Source of the DNA: Phycisphaeraceae bacterium
GTDB taxonomy: Bacteria; Planctomycetota; Phycisphaerae; Phycisphaerales; SM1A02
DNA: 64,000 nucleotides
Direction: 5' to 3'
NCBI GenBank assembly: GCA_019636735.1
Contig: JAHBWY010000004.1
Coordinates: forward strand, 248,001 to 312,000
Part shown: positions 50,815 to 58,583 of the stretch, piece after piece
How the letters are laid out: each line of letters begins with the position of its first letter
Numbering within the stretch: position 1 is the stretch's first letter
Position numbers and translations under genes: made by a program
Notes under the pieces: model-generated
Database searches by the model: none
What the model saw: the letters and a program-made list of their open reading frames with translations, nothing else
What the model was told of the DNA's origin: nothing

Positions 50815-51138
50815 TCAGGCCTTCGTCTCCTCCTCCTTCTTGCTCTTCTTCGGGCTGTGCGCGAGCTCGTGGAGCTTGGCGACCACGGACTTGGGCAGGG
50901 TGCCACCAGCCTTGCGGATCAATGTGGCGGCCGTTCTGGACGGCTGCGCCCCGAGGGAGAGCCAATGCTGCACCCGCTCAATGTTCAGTTGGAGCTGTCG
51001 CCCGTCGGCGGCCGTGGGCGAGTACCAGCCAAGATTCTCAATGACGCGCCCATCGCGCGGGGAGCGCTTGTCCATGGCACTCAGCCGATAGAAAGGCGAG
51101 TGCGTTCGGCCCATGCGCTTCAATCGCAGAACAACCAT
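50815..51138 (-). CDS. rpsP: 30S ribosomal protein bS16
   Basis: 107 residues. MVVLRLKRMGRTHSPFYRLSAMDKRSPRDGRVIENLGWYSP matches bS16; a Lys/Glu-rich tail (SPKKSKKEEETKA) ends it. It heads the operon with trmD and rplS, after a leader of about 160 bases. Confidence 0.95.
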   Translation of the reverse strand: MVVLRLKRMGRTHSPFYRLSAMDKRSPRDGRVIENLGWYSPTAADGRQLQLNIERVQHWLSLGAQPSRTAATLIRKAGGTLPKSVVAKLHELAHSPKKSKKEEETKA

Positions 51139-51232
51139 TGTTCGAACTCCTCGTCAGCCGCCTCCTCGCCCTGCATGGCGACGCCGCCATGGATCAGGAG
51201 CGGACTGCCGTGGAGGCGTCGGTTCTGCGCGG

Positions 51233-51254
51233 GGAGCGTGAAGACTCACGCTCC
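51233..51254 (-). other. Hairpin in the rpsP leader
   Basis: GGAGCGTGA (51233-51241) and TCACGCTCC (51246-51254) form a perfect 9-bp stem with a 4-base loop, between the predicted promoter and rpsP. It could be a regulatory structure of the ribosomal operon. Confidence 0.45.
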
Positions 51255-51304
51255 TCACCCGACACCCGTGCGGCAGCCTTTGGACGGGCAGGTGCGAATC
51301 GGGC

Positions 51305-51333
51305 AATCTACCGGAAACTTTCGCGTTCCTCAA
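51305..51333 (-). promoter_or_regulatory. Candidate promoter of rpsP-trmD-rplS
   Basis: Minus-strand TTGAGG (51328-51333), 17-base spacer, TAGATT (51305-51310), giving a leader of about 160 bases. Confidence 0.5.
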
Positions 51334-51425
51334 GATCCGCGGAGAGATCCCTCCGTAAAGGATGGGGTCGATTCAGGTGCGTTCAGGCCGGATATTCTGA
51401 GACGGTGCGATTCACCCGAGTGATT

Positions 51426-51450
51426 GACGGGGCACTTCCGGGGCCCCGTC
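51426..51450 (+). other. Inverted repeat in the leader of the thioredoxin-like/MoxR operon
   Basis: GACGGGGC (51426-51433) pairs with GCCCCGTC (51443-51450) around a 9-base loop, 64 bases before the start codon at 51514. Confidence 0.4.
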
Positions 51451-51513
51451 CGAGTGCGTCCGCGGCGGCTCTCCGGGAGATTCGTGGGCCCTTGGGGCCA
51501 AGGGAGCGTTGAC

Positions 51514-52923
51514 ATGCGTCGAAGTTCGACCTGTTGGCTTGCCGGAGTTGCCCTGATCGGAACACTGGTCACCAGTTCCCACGGCAGGGTTCAGGAGTCG
51601 ACCTCGTCATTTCCAGATGAGTGGTTCTTCGGGGGAGCGGAGAGATCGGCGGCGCTTCGTGCGATTGAAGGCAAGGAGTCGCCGGGTCTCCTGACGGCCA
51701 AGTGGATCGGTGACGAGGTCACGCTGCGGGAGATGCGTGGCAAGGTGGTCGTGGTCGACTTCTGGGCGACATGGTGCGGTCCATGCATCCGCTCGATCCC
51801 CGAGAACATCGCGCTCGTCAATCGCTATCGCGATGAGGGACTCATCTTCATCGGTGTGCACGACGCCGCGCAGGGATGGGATCAGGCGGCGCAGGTGGTC
51901 TCACAGAGGCGGATCAACTATCCGGTCGCGCTCGATCTGAGTGGCGCCGAGTCGAGCGTGTCGCGTTTCAAGGTGAGCTTCTTTCCGACCTATGTCGTCA
52001 TCGATCGGACGGGCAAGGTCCGCGCGGCGGGTCTGTTGCCGAACCGCGTTGAGGATGTGGTCAAGGTCCTGATCGCCGAAGCGGCGCCGGGTGACGGCCT
52101 CGCCGTCGGCAGCGACTTCTCGCCCGATCACTTCTATGGCGGCACGCTCAGGCCCACCACGCTTCGGGCCGTTGAAGGCCTTCCCGCAGCGCCGCTCTCG
52201 GGGCGGGCCTGGGTAGGCCAGAGGGTCGAGTCGCTGGCGCCCGGTCAGGGTGTGAGCGTGCTCTGCTTCTTCGCCCCGGAGAGCGCCATGTCGCGCCTTG
52301 AGCTCGATCGCGTGCTCGCGATCGCCAAGGTGCTCGAACCCGCGGGAGTGCGCGTGGTGGCGATCTCTGATGCGGGCTCCGATCGCGAGGCGATCGCCAA
52401 GTTTGCCGAGGGGAAATCACTCACGATTCCGATTCTGCTTGATGAACCGGCCGCGGGAGCGACTCTCGCGGCGACCGCCAATGGCAACGAGTCTGGCGCT
52501 CAAGCCGAGAGTGCTTCTGATCAGCCGTCGTCGCCCGTTGCCACGCCAATGGTGCCGCCGGGCACGCCGGGGCAGCCCGGTCAACCCTTGCCCGTCGGCC
52601 GTGCGCCATTCGCCAATGGTGTGACGGCGTCGGCCTACGGCGCGAAGCTTCTTCCGACCACGGTGGTGGTGGACGGCGCTGGAACCGTTCGAGCCGCGGG
52701 GGTTCGGGCGGATCGGCTGCGTGCCGTCGTTGAGAAGATCATCGGCGAGCAGGACCCCGACGCACTCAAGCGCCTTCCTCCGCCGGAAGCGCCGCCCGCA
52801 GTTGCTGCACCAGCGCCGCCGACCGCAGTTGCTGCGCCAACGCCGCCGCCGGTGGCGCCCAGCGCTCCGCACGGTGCTCTCGCGCCACCGCCACCCGAAA
52901 GCTCATCCGGAGAGTCACCATGA
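51514..52923 (+). CDS. Exported protein with two thioredoxin-like domains (TlpA-like)
   Basis: 469 residues from the ATG with AGGGAG seven bases upstream. Signal peptide CWLAGVALIGTLVTSSHG. The first domain is TlpA/ResA-like with an intact redox motif, VVVDFWATWCGPCIRSIPENIAL (CxxC at residues 88-91), and the cis-Pro loop SFFPTYVVIDRTGKV. The second domain (about 235-430) has the same fold signature (GVSVLCFFAPESAMSRLELDRVL ... LPTTVVVDGAGTVRAAG) but lacks CxxC. A Pro/Ala-rich tail ends the protein. Its TGA overlaps the MoxR ATG, so it is the first gene of the eight-gene operon and may act on disulphides of the operon's exported parts. Confidence 0.82.
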   Translation: MRRSSTCWLAGVALIGTLVTSSHGRVQESTSSFPDEWFFGGAERSAALRAIEGKESPGLLTAKWIGDEVTLREMRGKVVVVDFWATWCGPCIRSIPENIALVNRYRDEGLIFIGVHDAAQGWDQAAQVVSQRRINYPVALDLSGAESSVSRFKVSFFPTYVVIDRTGKVRAAGLLPNRVEDVVKVLIAEAAPGDGLAVGSDFSPDHFYGGTLRPTTLRAVEGLPAAPLSGRAWVGQRVESLAPGQGVSVLCFFAPESAMSRLELDRVLAIAKVLEPAGVRVVAISDAGSDREAIAKFAEGKSLTIPILLDEPAAGATLAATANGNESGAQAESASDQPSSPVATPMVPPGTPGQPGQPLPVGRAPFANGVTASAYGAKLLPTTVVVDGAGTVRAAGVRADRLRAVVEKIIGEQDPDALKRLPPPEAPPAVAAPAPPTAVAAPTPPPVAPSAPHGALAPPPPESSSGESP

Positions 52924-53933
52924 CCATGCTGCAACGGCACGACGCCTCTTCTACGCCGAGGAATGATGCGCCCGAGCACGCCTTTGCGAAGGCGGTGCGC
53001 GAGCAGGTGGCGCGCACCGTCGTCGGACAGGAGGTCGTGGTTGAGCGCGTGCTCATTGCGCTCCTGACCGGCGGCCATCTCCTTCTCGAAGGCGTGCCTG
53101 GCATCGCGAAGACGCTCCTGGTGCAGTCGGTCGCGAAGGCCATCGATCTCCGGTTCAACCGTGTCCAGTTCACGATCGACCTGCTTCCTTCGGACATCGT
53201 GGGCGCGGAAATCCTGGAACAGAAGAGCGGCTCCTTCAGAGTGCACAAGGGACCGATCTTCACCAACCTTCTGCTCGCGGATGAGATCAATCGCGCGTCG
53301 CCGAAGGTGCAATCTGCGCTGCTTGAAGCCATGCAGGAGCGGCGCGTTTCGATCGGCGACACGACGCATGATCTGCCGGCTCCGTTTGTCGTCATCGCCA
53401 CGCAGAATCCGGTTGAGCAGGCGGGCACCTTCGAACTGCCCGAGGCGCAGCTCGATCGTTTCATGATGAGGCATCGATTGACCTATCCGACTCCCGATCA
53501 GGAGGCGGAAGTGGTGCGTCGGAGCCTCGGGCTGAAGCTCAAGATGCAAGGTGATGGCGCGGTGCCGATGACCGCCTTCGACGCGATCGGCAGCGAGGGG
53601 CGTCGTGAGATCCGGGATCTCACGCAGGCCATGGCCGCGGTGCAGGAAGTGCATGTAAGTGAAGTCTTCGTGCGCGATTGCGTGGAGCTGGTGAACCTGA
53701 CGCGCCGCCACCCGGACATCGAACTGGGGTGCAGTCCCCGCGCGGCGCTGGCGCTGGTCCACACTTCCCGTGCGCGGGCATTCCTTCAGGGACGGGACTA
53801 TGCCATCCCGGAAGACCTGTTTGCCCTCGCCGAAGATGTCGTTCTCCATCGCATGAGACTGCGTTACGAGGCGCTCGCCGAGGGGCGTCGCTCGAGTGAT
53901 GTGCTGAAGTCGCTGCTCGACACGCTGAGCTGA
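52920..53933 (+). CDS. MoxR-family AAA+ ATPase
   Basis: 337 residues. Walker A LEGVPGIAKTLLVQSVA, Walker B LLLADEINRASPKVQSALLEAMQER, sensor IATQNPVEQAGTFELPEAQLDRFMM and the lid helix SPRAALALVHTSRARAFLQGRDYAIPEDL are all standard for MoxR. These cytoplasmic chaperone-like ATPases work with von Willebrand A proteins to mature or insert partner complexes, and genes encoding both follow here. ATGA overlap with the gene before it; a four-base gap to the DUF58 gene after it. Confidence 0.92.
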   Translation: MTMLQRHDASSTPRNDAPEHAFAKAVREQVARTVVGQEVVVERVLIALLTGGHLLLEGVPGIAKTLLVQSVAKAIDLRFNRVQFTIDLLPSDIVGAEILEQKSGSFRVHKGPIFTNLLLADEINRASPKVQSALLEAMQERRVSIGDTTHDLPAPFVVIATQNPVEQAGTFELPEAQLDRFMMRHRLTYPTPDQEAEVVRRSLGLKLKMQGDGAVPMTAFDAIGSEGRREIRDLTQAMAAVQEVHVSEVFVRDCVELVNLTRRHPDIELGCSPRAALALVHTSRARAFLQGRDYAIPEDLFALAEDVVLHRMRLRYEALAEGRRSSDVLKSLLDTLS

Positions 53934-53937
53934 ACCC

Positions 53938-54828
53938 GTGACCACCGCCGGCGCCATCTCGCCGAAGAGGAACGCGACGCTGCCCGCGCCGGCGGCTTTG
54001 GCCCAGGGTGACTTTGAAGTGGTTGTGCGTCGTCTGGCCGACGACCTCGCGTTCGGAGCGGACAATTCGCTCTTCACCGGAGGCGGCCTCGAGTACGCGG
54101 GGTCGCGGCCCTATCAGCCCGGCGATTCGATTCGCATCCTCGACTGGCGACTGACGGCGAGGACGGGTCGGGCGTTCGTCAAGGAGCACGAAGCGCTGAA
54201 GCGCGTCTGTGTCTATCTTGTCGTCGACACCTCCGCATCAATGAGCCGCAGTTCATCTGCGGTCTCGAAGCATGACCTCGCCGTCTGGCTGGCTGCAGCG
54301 CTGGGGCTCGTGGCGCTGAGGCGCCTCAGCCCCGTGGCGATCGTGGCCGGTGGAGATCGCCGACTTCCGGTTCTGCCGAGCCTGGCGCGCGGCGATCTCT
54401 GGCATGCGATCGAGCCGCTTCGGCGAGCTGACACCGCCGAGTCGACGCGGCTTGCGACTCGGCTCGACGAACTCTCGCGGCGCGCAGAGCGAGCAAGCCT
54501 GGTGCTGGTGATCAGCGACCTCCACGATCCTGGCGCCCTCGGCGCCCTGCGCCGCGCGGCCCAACGGCATGATGTCACCGTGCTCCACACGATCGATCCT
54601 GCGGAAAGTGGGCCGCTTCGCGCCGGGTTCTTCCGTGGTGCCGAAGCGGAGACGGGGCGCCGCTTCCTTTCGCATGGTGGACACCGTCCGGCGATTCACG
54701 AGGATCTTCGACAGGAGCTGGTGCGCTCCGGCATCGAGGTGCTCGAGCTGCGGACCGATCGCCCATTCCTCGCGCCGCTCAGGCGCTTCCTTTCGTCGCG
54801 CGGTGCGGCCCTGCGGGGGACTCGATGA
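53938..54828 (+). CDS. DUF58 protein (vWA-like)
   Basis: 296 residues, GTG start. The DUF58 hallmark YAGSRPYQPGDSIRILDWRLTARTGRAFVKEHE is followed by a vWA-like segment with DTSASMSRSSSA, a plausible metal-ion-dependent adhesion site (DxSxS). Members are almost always paired with MoxR. Its TGA overlaps the ATG of the next gene. Confidence 0.88.
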   Translation: MTTAGAISPKRNATLPAPAALAQGDFEVVVRRLADDLAFGADNSLFTGGGLEYAGSRPYQPGDSIRILDWRLTARTGRAFVKEHEALKRVCVYLVVDTSASMSRSSSAVSKHDLAVWLAAALGLVALRRLSPVAIVAGGDRRLPVLPSLARGDLWHAIEPLRRADTAESTRLATRLDELSRRAERASLVLVISDLHDPGALGALRRAAQRHDVTVLHTIDPAESGPLRAGFFRGAEAETGRRFLSHGGHRPAIHEDLRQELVRSGIEVLELRTDRPFLAPLRRFLSSRGAALRGTR

Positions 54829-55766
54829 ATCGAGTCACGCATCGGCGATCACTCTCAGCGCGGGCGATGGCAGGCATCTTCCTCGGCGCCACGCTGGCAG
54901 TCAACGGGGCCGGGTGGGCTCTCGATCGCACGGAGTCGAACGATGGTGCCTCGATCACCGCGCTGCGCGGCATCAGTGAACGCGTCGAGGCGCCGCGGGC
55001 GCGGTTCGGTGCGCTGCGAGCCAAGCCCAATCAGCCGCTCGATGCGCCGATCGTCGTGCGCGTGGTCGATGGTCCCGGCGACACGCAGTTCATCGAGTTC
55101 GTGGGCACCGTGCCGGGGGAGTTCGAGTTGATCGATCGACTGGAGCGCATCGACGGGCGGGCCATCGAGCCTAGCGCCTCACTTCGAGTCAAGGTCGAGT
55201 CGGTGCTTTTCGGGGCCACCGACTCCGACCTTCGTGGCGAGAGCGCGGCCGTACCGATCGTGCGCGGTGGAGTGGTCGTGCTGATCGTGGGCCTCGTGGC
55301 GGTATGGCTGATCCTGCCTCTCCTCGCGCTCCTCCAACGACGACCGAGTGTTGCGGAACCGCTCGCCGCGCCACCAGCTCCGCCGACGGTCGCCGAGGAG
55401 ATTGCGGCGATCGCGTCGCGGGCGAGGGAGGCAACCCTGAGCGTGGACGAACAAGGCCGTCTGGAGTTGCTCCTGCTGCGCTTCTGGCGCGAGCGATTGC
55501 GCCCCGCGACGCCAGTGGGAACTGATGCCGGCCTCGCGGGCGCGGCGCACTCGGACTGCACCACCGCCACCGCAGAGGCTGTCCGCGCTCTGCGCACGCA
55601 TCCTGAGTCGGGGGCGCTCATCCGCGCGATCGAGGCGTGGCTCCATCAGCATCCCGATCGCTCCTCTGAAAGCGCCGCCCGCGCGGCGCAGGAGCTTGAG
55701 CGTTTCATCAGGTCCACGCGTCCTGAAGCGGTCATGAGCGCTCATCGCGAAGGGAGCGCTTCGTGA
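54825..55766 (+). CDS. Membrane protein of the MoxR/vWA operon
   Basis: 313 residues. A signal-like N-terminus (ARAMAGIFLGATLAVNGAGWA), an extracytoplasmic beta-rich region, one transmembrane helix at about 147-170 (GGVVVLIVGLVAVWLILPLLALL), and a cytoplasmic helical tail (EEIAAIASRAREATLSVDEQGRLELLLLRFWRERL). It occupies the position of DUF4381/BatX-type genes between DUF58 and BatA in other MoxR operons, but I cannot confirm the family. Flanked by ATGA and GTGA overlaps. Confidence 0.65.
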   Translation: MNRVTHRRSLSARAMAGIFLGATLAVNGAGWALDRTESNDGASITALRGISERVEAPRARFGALRAKPNQPLDAPIVVRVVDGPGDTQFIEFVGTVPGEFELIDRLERIDGRAIEPSASLRVKVESVLFGATDSDLRGESAAVPIVRGGVVVLIVGLVAVWLILPLLALLQRRPSVAEPLAAPPAPPTVAEEIAAIASRAREATLSVDEQGRLELLLLRFWRERLRPATPVGTDAGLAGAAHSDCTTATAEAVRALRTHPESGALIRAIEAWLHQHPDRSSESAARAAQELERFIRSTRPEAVMSAHREGSAS

Positions 55767-56671
55767 GCTTCCTCCATCCATGGGTCCTGCTGCTGCTTGT
55801 CGTGCCGATCACGCTCGGCTGGGCGGTGCTGCTGCGGCCGGCAGGCGTGACGCTGCCGATCGACCATGCGTCCCATCGGCGTCGCCGAGTGCTCGGATCG
55901 CTTCTGGGTGTCTTCGACGCGCTGCCGCTCCTCATTCTCGCGGTGGTCATCATCATCCTCGCCGGACCACAAAGGCCGCAGACCCCGCGCGAAGCACGAG
56001 AGCTGACGAACATTCAGATCTGCCTCGATGTGTCGGGCAGCATGGCGGGACCGCGCTATGAGCTCGCGACCGAGGCCATCAGCAGTTTCACCCGGCAGCG
56101 CGAAGGTGACGCCATGGGGCTCACCTTCTTCGGGACGGGACAGATTCGCTGGATTCCGCTGACCCGGGATCTTCAGGCGATTCGCAACGCCACTCCATTT
56201 GCCGATCCCATGCGTCAGCCGCGCCACATGATGGGCACGATGATCGGCGCGGCGCTCGACTTCTGCCGCCAGAACATCGAGGCGGAGACGAGCGACGAGC
56301 CGGGCGATCGCGTGATCATCGTGGTGAGCGATGGCCAGAGCTTTGACCTTGGCGATGGCCAGGAGTTCGAGGTTGCCGAGCGACTCCGCGCGTCCGGCAT
56401 CACGGTCTTCCACATTCATGTGGCTGAAGATGAGGACATTCCTCCGGAGATGGTCGAACTCGCGCGACTCACCGGCGGTGACGCGATGGTCGCCACCGAT
56501 CCCGAGGCGATGCGCCAGGTCTTCAGGCACATCGATCGAATGAAACCGGCCCGCTTCAAAGTGCCCAGCGCCGTGCCGATGGATGACTTCTTCCCCTTCG
56601 CCATCGCGGGATTGGTGCTCGCCGGGCTTCACCTTGTGGGACTTCTTGGCGTGAGGTACACGCCATGGTGA
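55763..56671 (+). CDS. Membrane-anchored von Willebrand A protein (BatA-like)
   Basis: 302 residues, GTG start. Two N-terminal membrane helices (LHPWVLLLLVVPITLGWAVLL and PLLILAVVIIILAG), a vWA domain with the intact MIDAS motif LDVSGSMAG plus VSDGQSFDL, and a C-terminal helix (FAIAGLVLAGLHLVGLLG). This is the topology of BatA, whose vWA faces the periplasm. It overlaps the next vWA gene by seven bases. Confidence 0.85.
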   Translation: MSFLHPWVLLLLVVPITLGWAVLLRPAGVTLPIDHASHRRRRVLGSLLGVFDALPLLILAVVIIILAGPQRPQTPREARELTNIQICLDVSGSMAGPRYELATEAISSFTRQREGDAMGLTFFGTGQIRWIPLTRDLQAIRNATPFADPMRQPRHMMGTMIGAALDFCRQNIEAETSDEPGDRVIIVVSDGQSFDLGDGQEFEVAERLRASGITVFHIHVAEDEDIPPEMVELARLTGGDAMVATDPEAMRQVFRHIDRMKPARFKVPSAVPMDDFFPFAIAGLVLAGLHLVGLLGVRYTPW

Positions 56672-57663
56672 GCGCCTCGGCCACGCTGGCGATCGCGGCG
56701 GGAGTGGCGCTTCTCGCGTTGCTTGCGGAGTGGCTGCACGCGAGGCGCGTGCGCCGTGTCGCGCGACTCGCCTTCGGCGCGAGCGGCGCACCGCGACCTT
56801 GGGCACGCGCGTCGCCGCTCATCCGGGTGATCTCGCTCGGTGTGCTGGTCTGGGGCCTGCTCACGCTCGCGCGACTTGATCCGACGGCAGTCGAGGAGCG
56901 CCCCTCGGAGAAGACCTCGCAGCAGATCCTGCTCGTTCTCGATGTCTCGCCGAGCATGCAGGTCAAGGATGCGGGACCCGACCTCGAGAAGGTGTCGCGG
57001 GCGCACTGGGCGGGGGTGCTGATCCGTTCCATCCTCGATCGGCTCGACATGCGCAAGACACGCATCAGCGTCGTCGCGTTCTACACGGGGGCGCTGCCGA
57101 TCCTCTCGGAGACCTTCGACAAGCAGGTGGTGGCGAACATGCTCGATGGACTCCCGATGCACCTGGCCTTCGCGCCGGGTGGCACCGATGCGAGCGCTGG
57201 ACTCGAGATGGCGCTCGAGATGGCGCGGCGCTGGCCGCGTCGCAGCGCCATGCTTGTGTTCGTGGGCGACGGCGACCTCGAGCGTCCGCCGAGCTTCGGC
57301 GGGCTTCCCGCGTCGATCGCCGATGTGCTGGTGATCGGCGTCGGCGACACCGATCGCGCGACCACCGTCGGCGGGCACTCGTCGCGTCAGGATGGATGGA
57401 CGCTGAAGCAACTCGCGGCGCGGCTTGGCGGCCGCTATCACGAAGGCAACCGTCGGCACCTGCCGACAGCACTCCTTGATGCACTCCGAATGACCGCGCC
57501 TTCCGAGCGGAGGCCGGTGACGGAGCGCACGATCGCGCTCTGGGCGTCGGCGCTCGGCGCGTCATCGCTCGCGTGCCTCGGACCCTTGCTCATTCTCTTC
57601 GGTGTGCCCCGCGCCGCGTCCGCGGCGGAGCCACGCCGCGCTCTTCTCCTGGTGACTTCATGA
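56665..57663 (+). CDS. Membrane-anchored von Willebrand A protein (BatB-like)
   Basis: 332 residues. Two N-terminal helices (TLAIAAGVALLALLAEWL, LIRVISLGVLVWGLLTLA), a vWA domain with MIDAS LDVSPSMQV, the conserved Thr loop FAPGGTDASAGLEMAL and VFVGDGD, and a C-terminal helix. Gly is replaced by Pro in DxSxS, still permitting metal binding. Together with the preceding gene it forms the usual BatA/BatB pair. Its TGA overlaps the ATG of the next gene. Confidence 0.85.
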   Translation: MVSASATLAIAAGVALLALLAEWLHARRVRRVARLAFGASGAPRPWARASPLIRVISLGVLVWGLLTLARLDPTAVEERPSEKTSQQILLVLDVSPSMQVKDAGPDLEKVSRAHWAGVLIRSILDRLDMRKTRISVVAFYTGALPILSETFDKQVVANMLDGLPMHLAFAPGGTDASAGLEMALEMARRWPRRSAMLVFVGDGDLERPPSFGGLPASIADVLVIGVGDTDRATTVGGHSSRQDGWTLKQLAARLGGRYHEGNRRHLPTALLDALRMTAPSERRPVTERTIALWASALGASSLACLGPLLILFGVPRAASAAEPRRALLLVTS

Positions 57664-58583
57664 ACTCGAACTTGCTCGATCGTGTCGTTCGATCCAAGGT
57701 GCTCTGGACCCTCTGGGCGTGTCTTCCCGTGGCCGCGCTGGCATGGGCCTTCGGTCCAGGACATGCCGTCTTCGAGAGGGATCGCGCCGCGCGACTCATC
57801 GAGAGCGCTCGCGTGGCCGAGGCTCGGGCGGAGGTCGCTCAGGCCGCTGCGCACGCCGCGCACCGAGCGGCGCTGGCCGCGCGTCTTCGAGCCGAAGAGA
57901 CGGGCTCGTCCGCCGACTTCGCCGAGGCGACCGCCGCCAGAGAGGCGGAGGACGCCGCGTATCTCGCAGCCGCCGAGCAGTGGCGCGCGGTCGCCGAACC
58001 TCTCGGTCAGGCTCGTTCGATTCTCGAGGCGATCGGTGATCCGCGCGTTCCGAAGGTGCGTGTCGCCCGCGCGAAGGCGCTCGTGCGCTCGGGTGAACTC
58101 CTTGAAGGCGTGGTCGAACTCGAAGCTGTCGTCGACGAACTCAGTTCCCGCGGGAGCGCCTCCGATCCAGCCACTGGCGGGCTGCTCGAAGAGGCGCGTC
58201 ATGAGCTCGGCACGGGTCTCTTCTTCGGCGCTCGGCTGCTCCGCCATGCGGGGGCCAGCCCGGAAGAGTGGGGCGCGGTCGCCACCGCGGCACGGCGTCA
58301 GTTCCGCTTCCTCGCGGAGTCCGGACGCGAGAGGGGGAGCGAGCGCTTCGACGAGCACCATCACAACCTCGAGATGGCGCTCGATCTTGAGCAGGCGAGC
58401 TATGAGGAAGTCCTCGGGCGACCACTGCCCAAGCAATGCCCGGGAACAAGCAACTGCCAGAACCAGTGCAAGAGCCTCGCGGGTCATTGCAAGGGCAAGA
58501 GCAAGGGCAAGCGCCCAGCACCGAGGAAGGGTGACGATCGCTCGACAGGTGCCGGAAACAACGAATTCGGAGACGGCTGGTGA
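57660..58583 (+). CDS. Membrane-anchored helical protein with Cys-rich C-terminus
   Basis: 307 residues from the ATG overlapping the BatB-like stop. One N-terminal anchor (LWTLWACLPVAALAWAFG), then Ala/Glu/Arg-rich helices (ESARVAEARAEVAQAAAHAAHRAALAARL) that may be TPR-like and a second helical block to about residue 245. The end holds four cysteines in CPGTSNCQNQCKSLAGHCKGKSKGKR, a probable small metal- or disulphide-bearing knuckle. I do not recognise the family. It takes the position BatC/E-type TPR proteins have in other operons. Confidence 0.55.
   Translation: MNSNLLDRVVRSKVLWTLWACLPVAALAWAFGPGHAVFERDRAARLIESARVAEARAEVAQAAAHAAHRAALAARLRAEETGSSADFAEATAAREAEDAAYLAAAEQWRAVAEPLGQARSILEAIGDPRVPKVRVARAKALVRSGELLEGVVELEAVVDELSSRGSASDPATGGLLEEARHELGTGLFFGARLLRHAGASPEEWGAVATAARRQFRFLAESGRERGSERFDEHHHNLEMALDLEQASYEEVLGRPLPKQCPGTSNCQNQCKSLAGHCKGKSKGKRPAPRKGDDRSTGAGNNEFGDGW

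Larger units (their letters stand above)
51139..51513. other. 375-base divergent regulatory region between rpsP and the thioredoxin/MoxR operon
   Basis: It contains the rpsP promoter candidate (51305-51333, minus), a hairpin in the rpsP leader (51233-51254), a possible plus-strand -10 box TATTCT (51393-51398), an 8-bp inverted repeat (51426-51450) and the Shine-Dalgarno AGGGAG of the downstream gene (51501-51506). No gene is supported. Confidence 0.6.

Noticed and set aside
51138-51512. 124-codon plus-strand frame between rpsP and the thioredoxin-like gene
   Set aside because: It spans the promoter and hairpins of the divergent region, is Arg/Ser-rich and has no ribosome-binding site.
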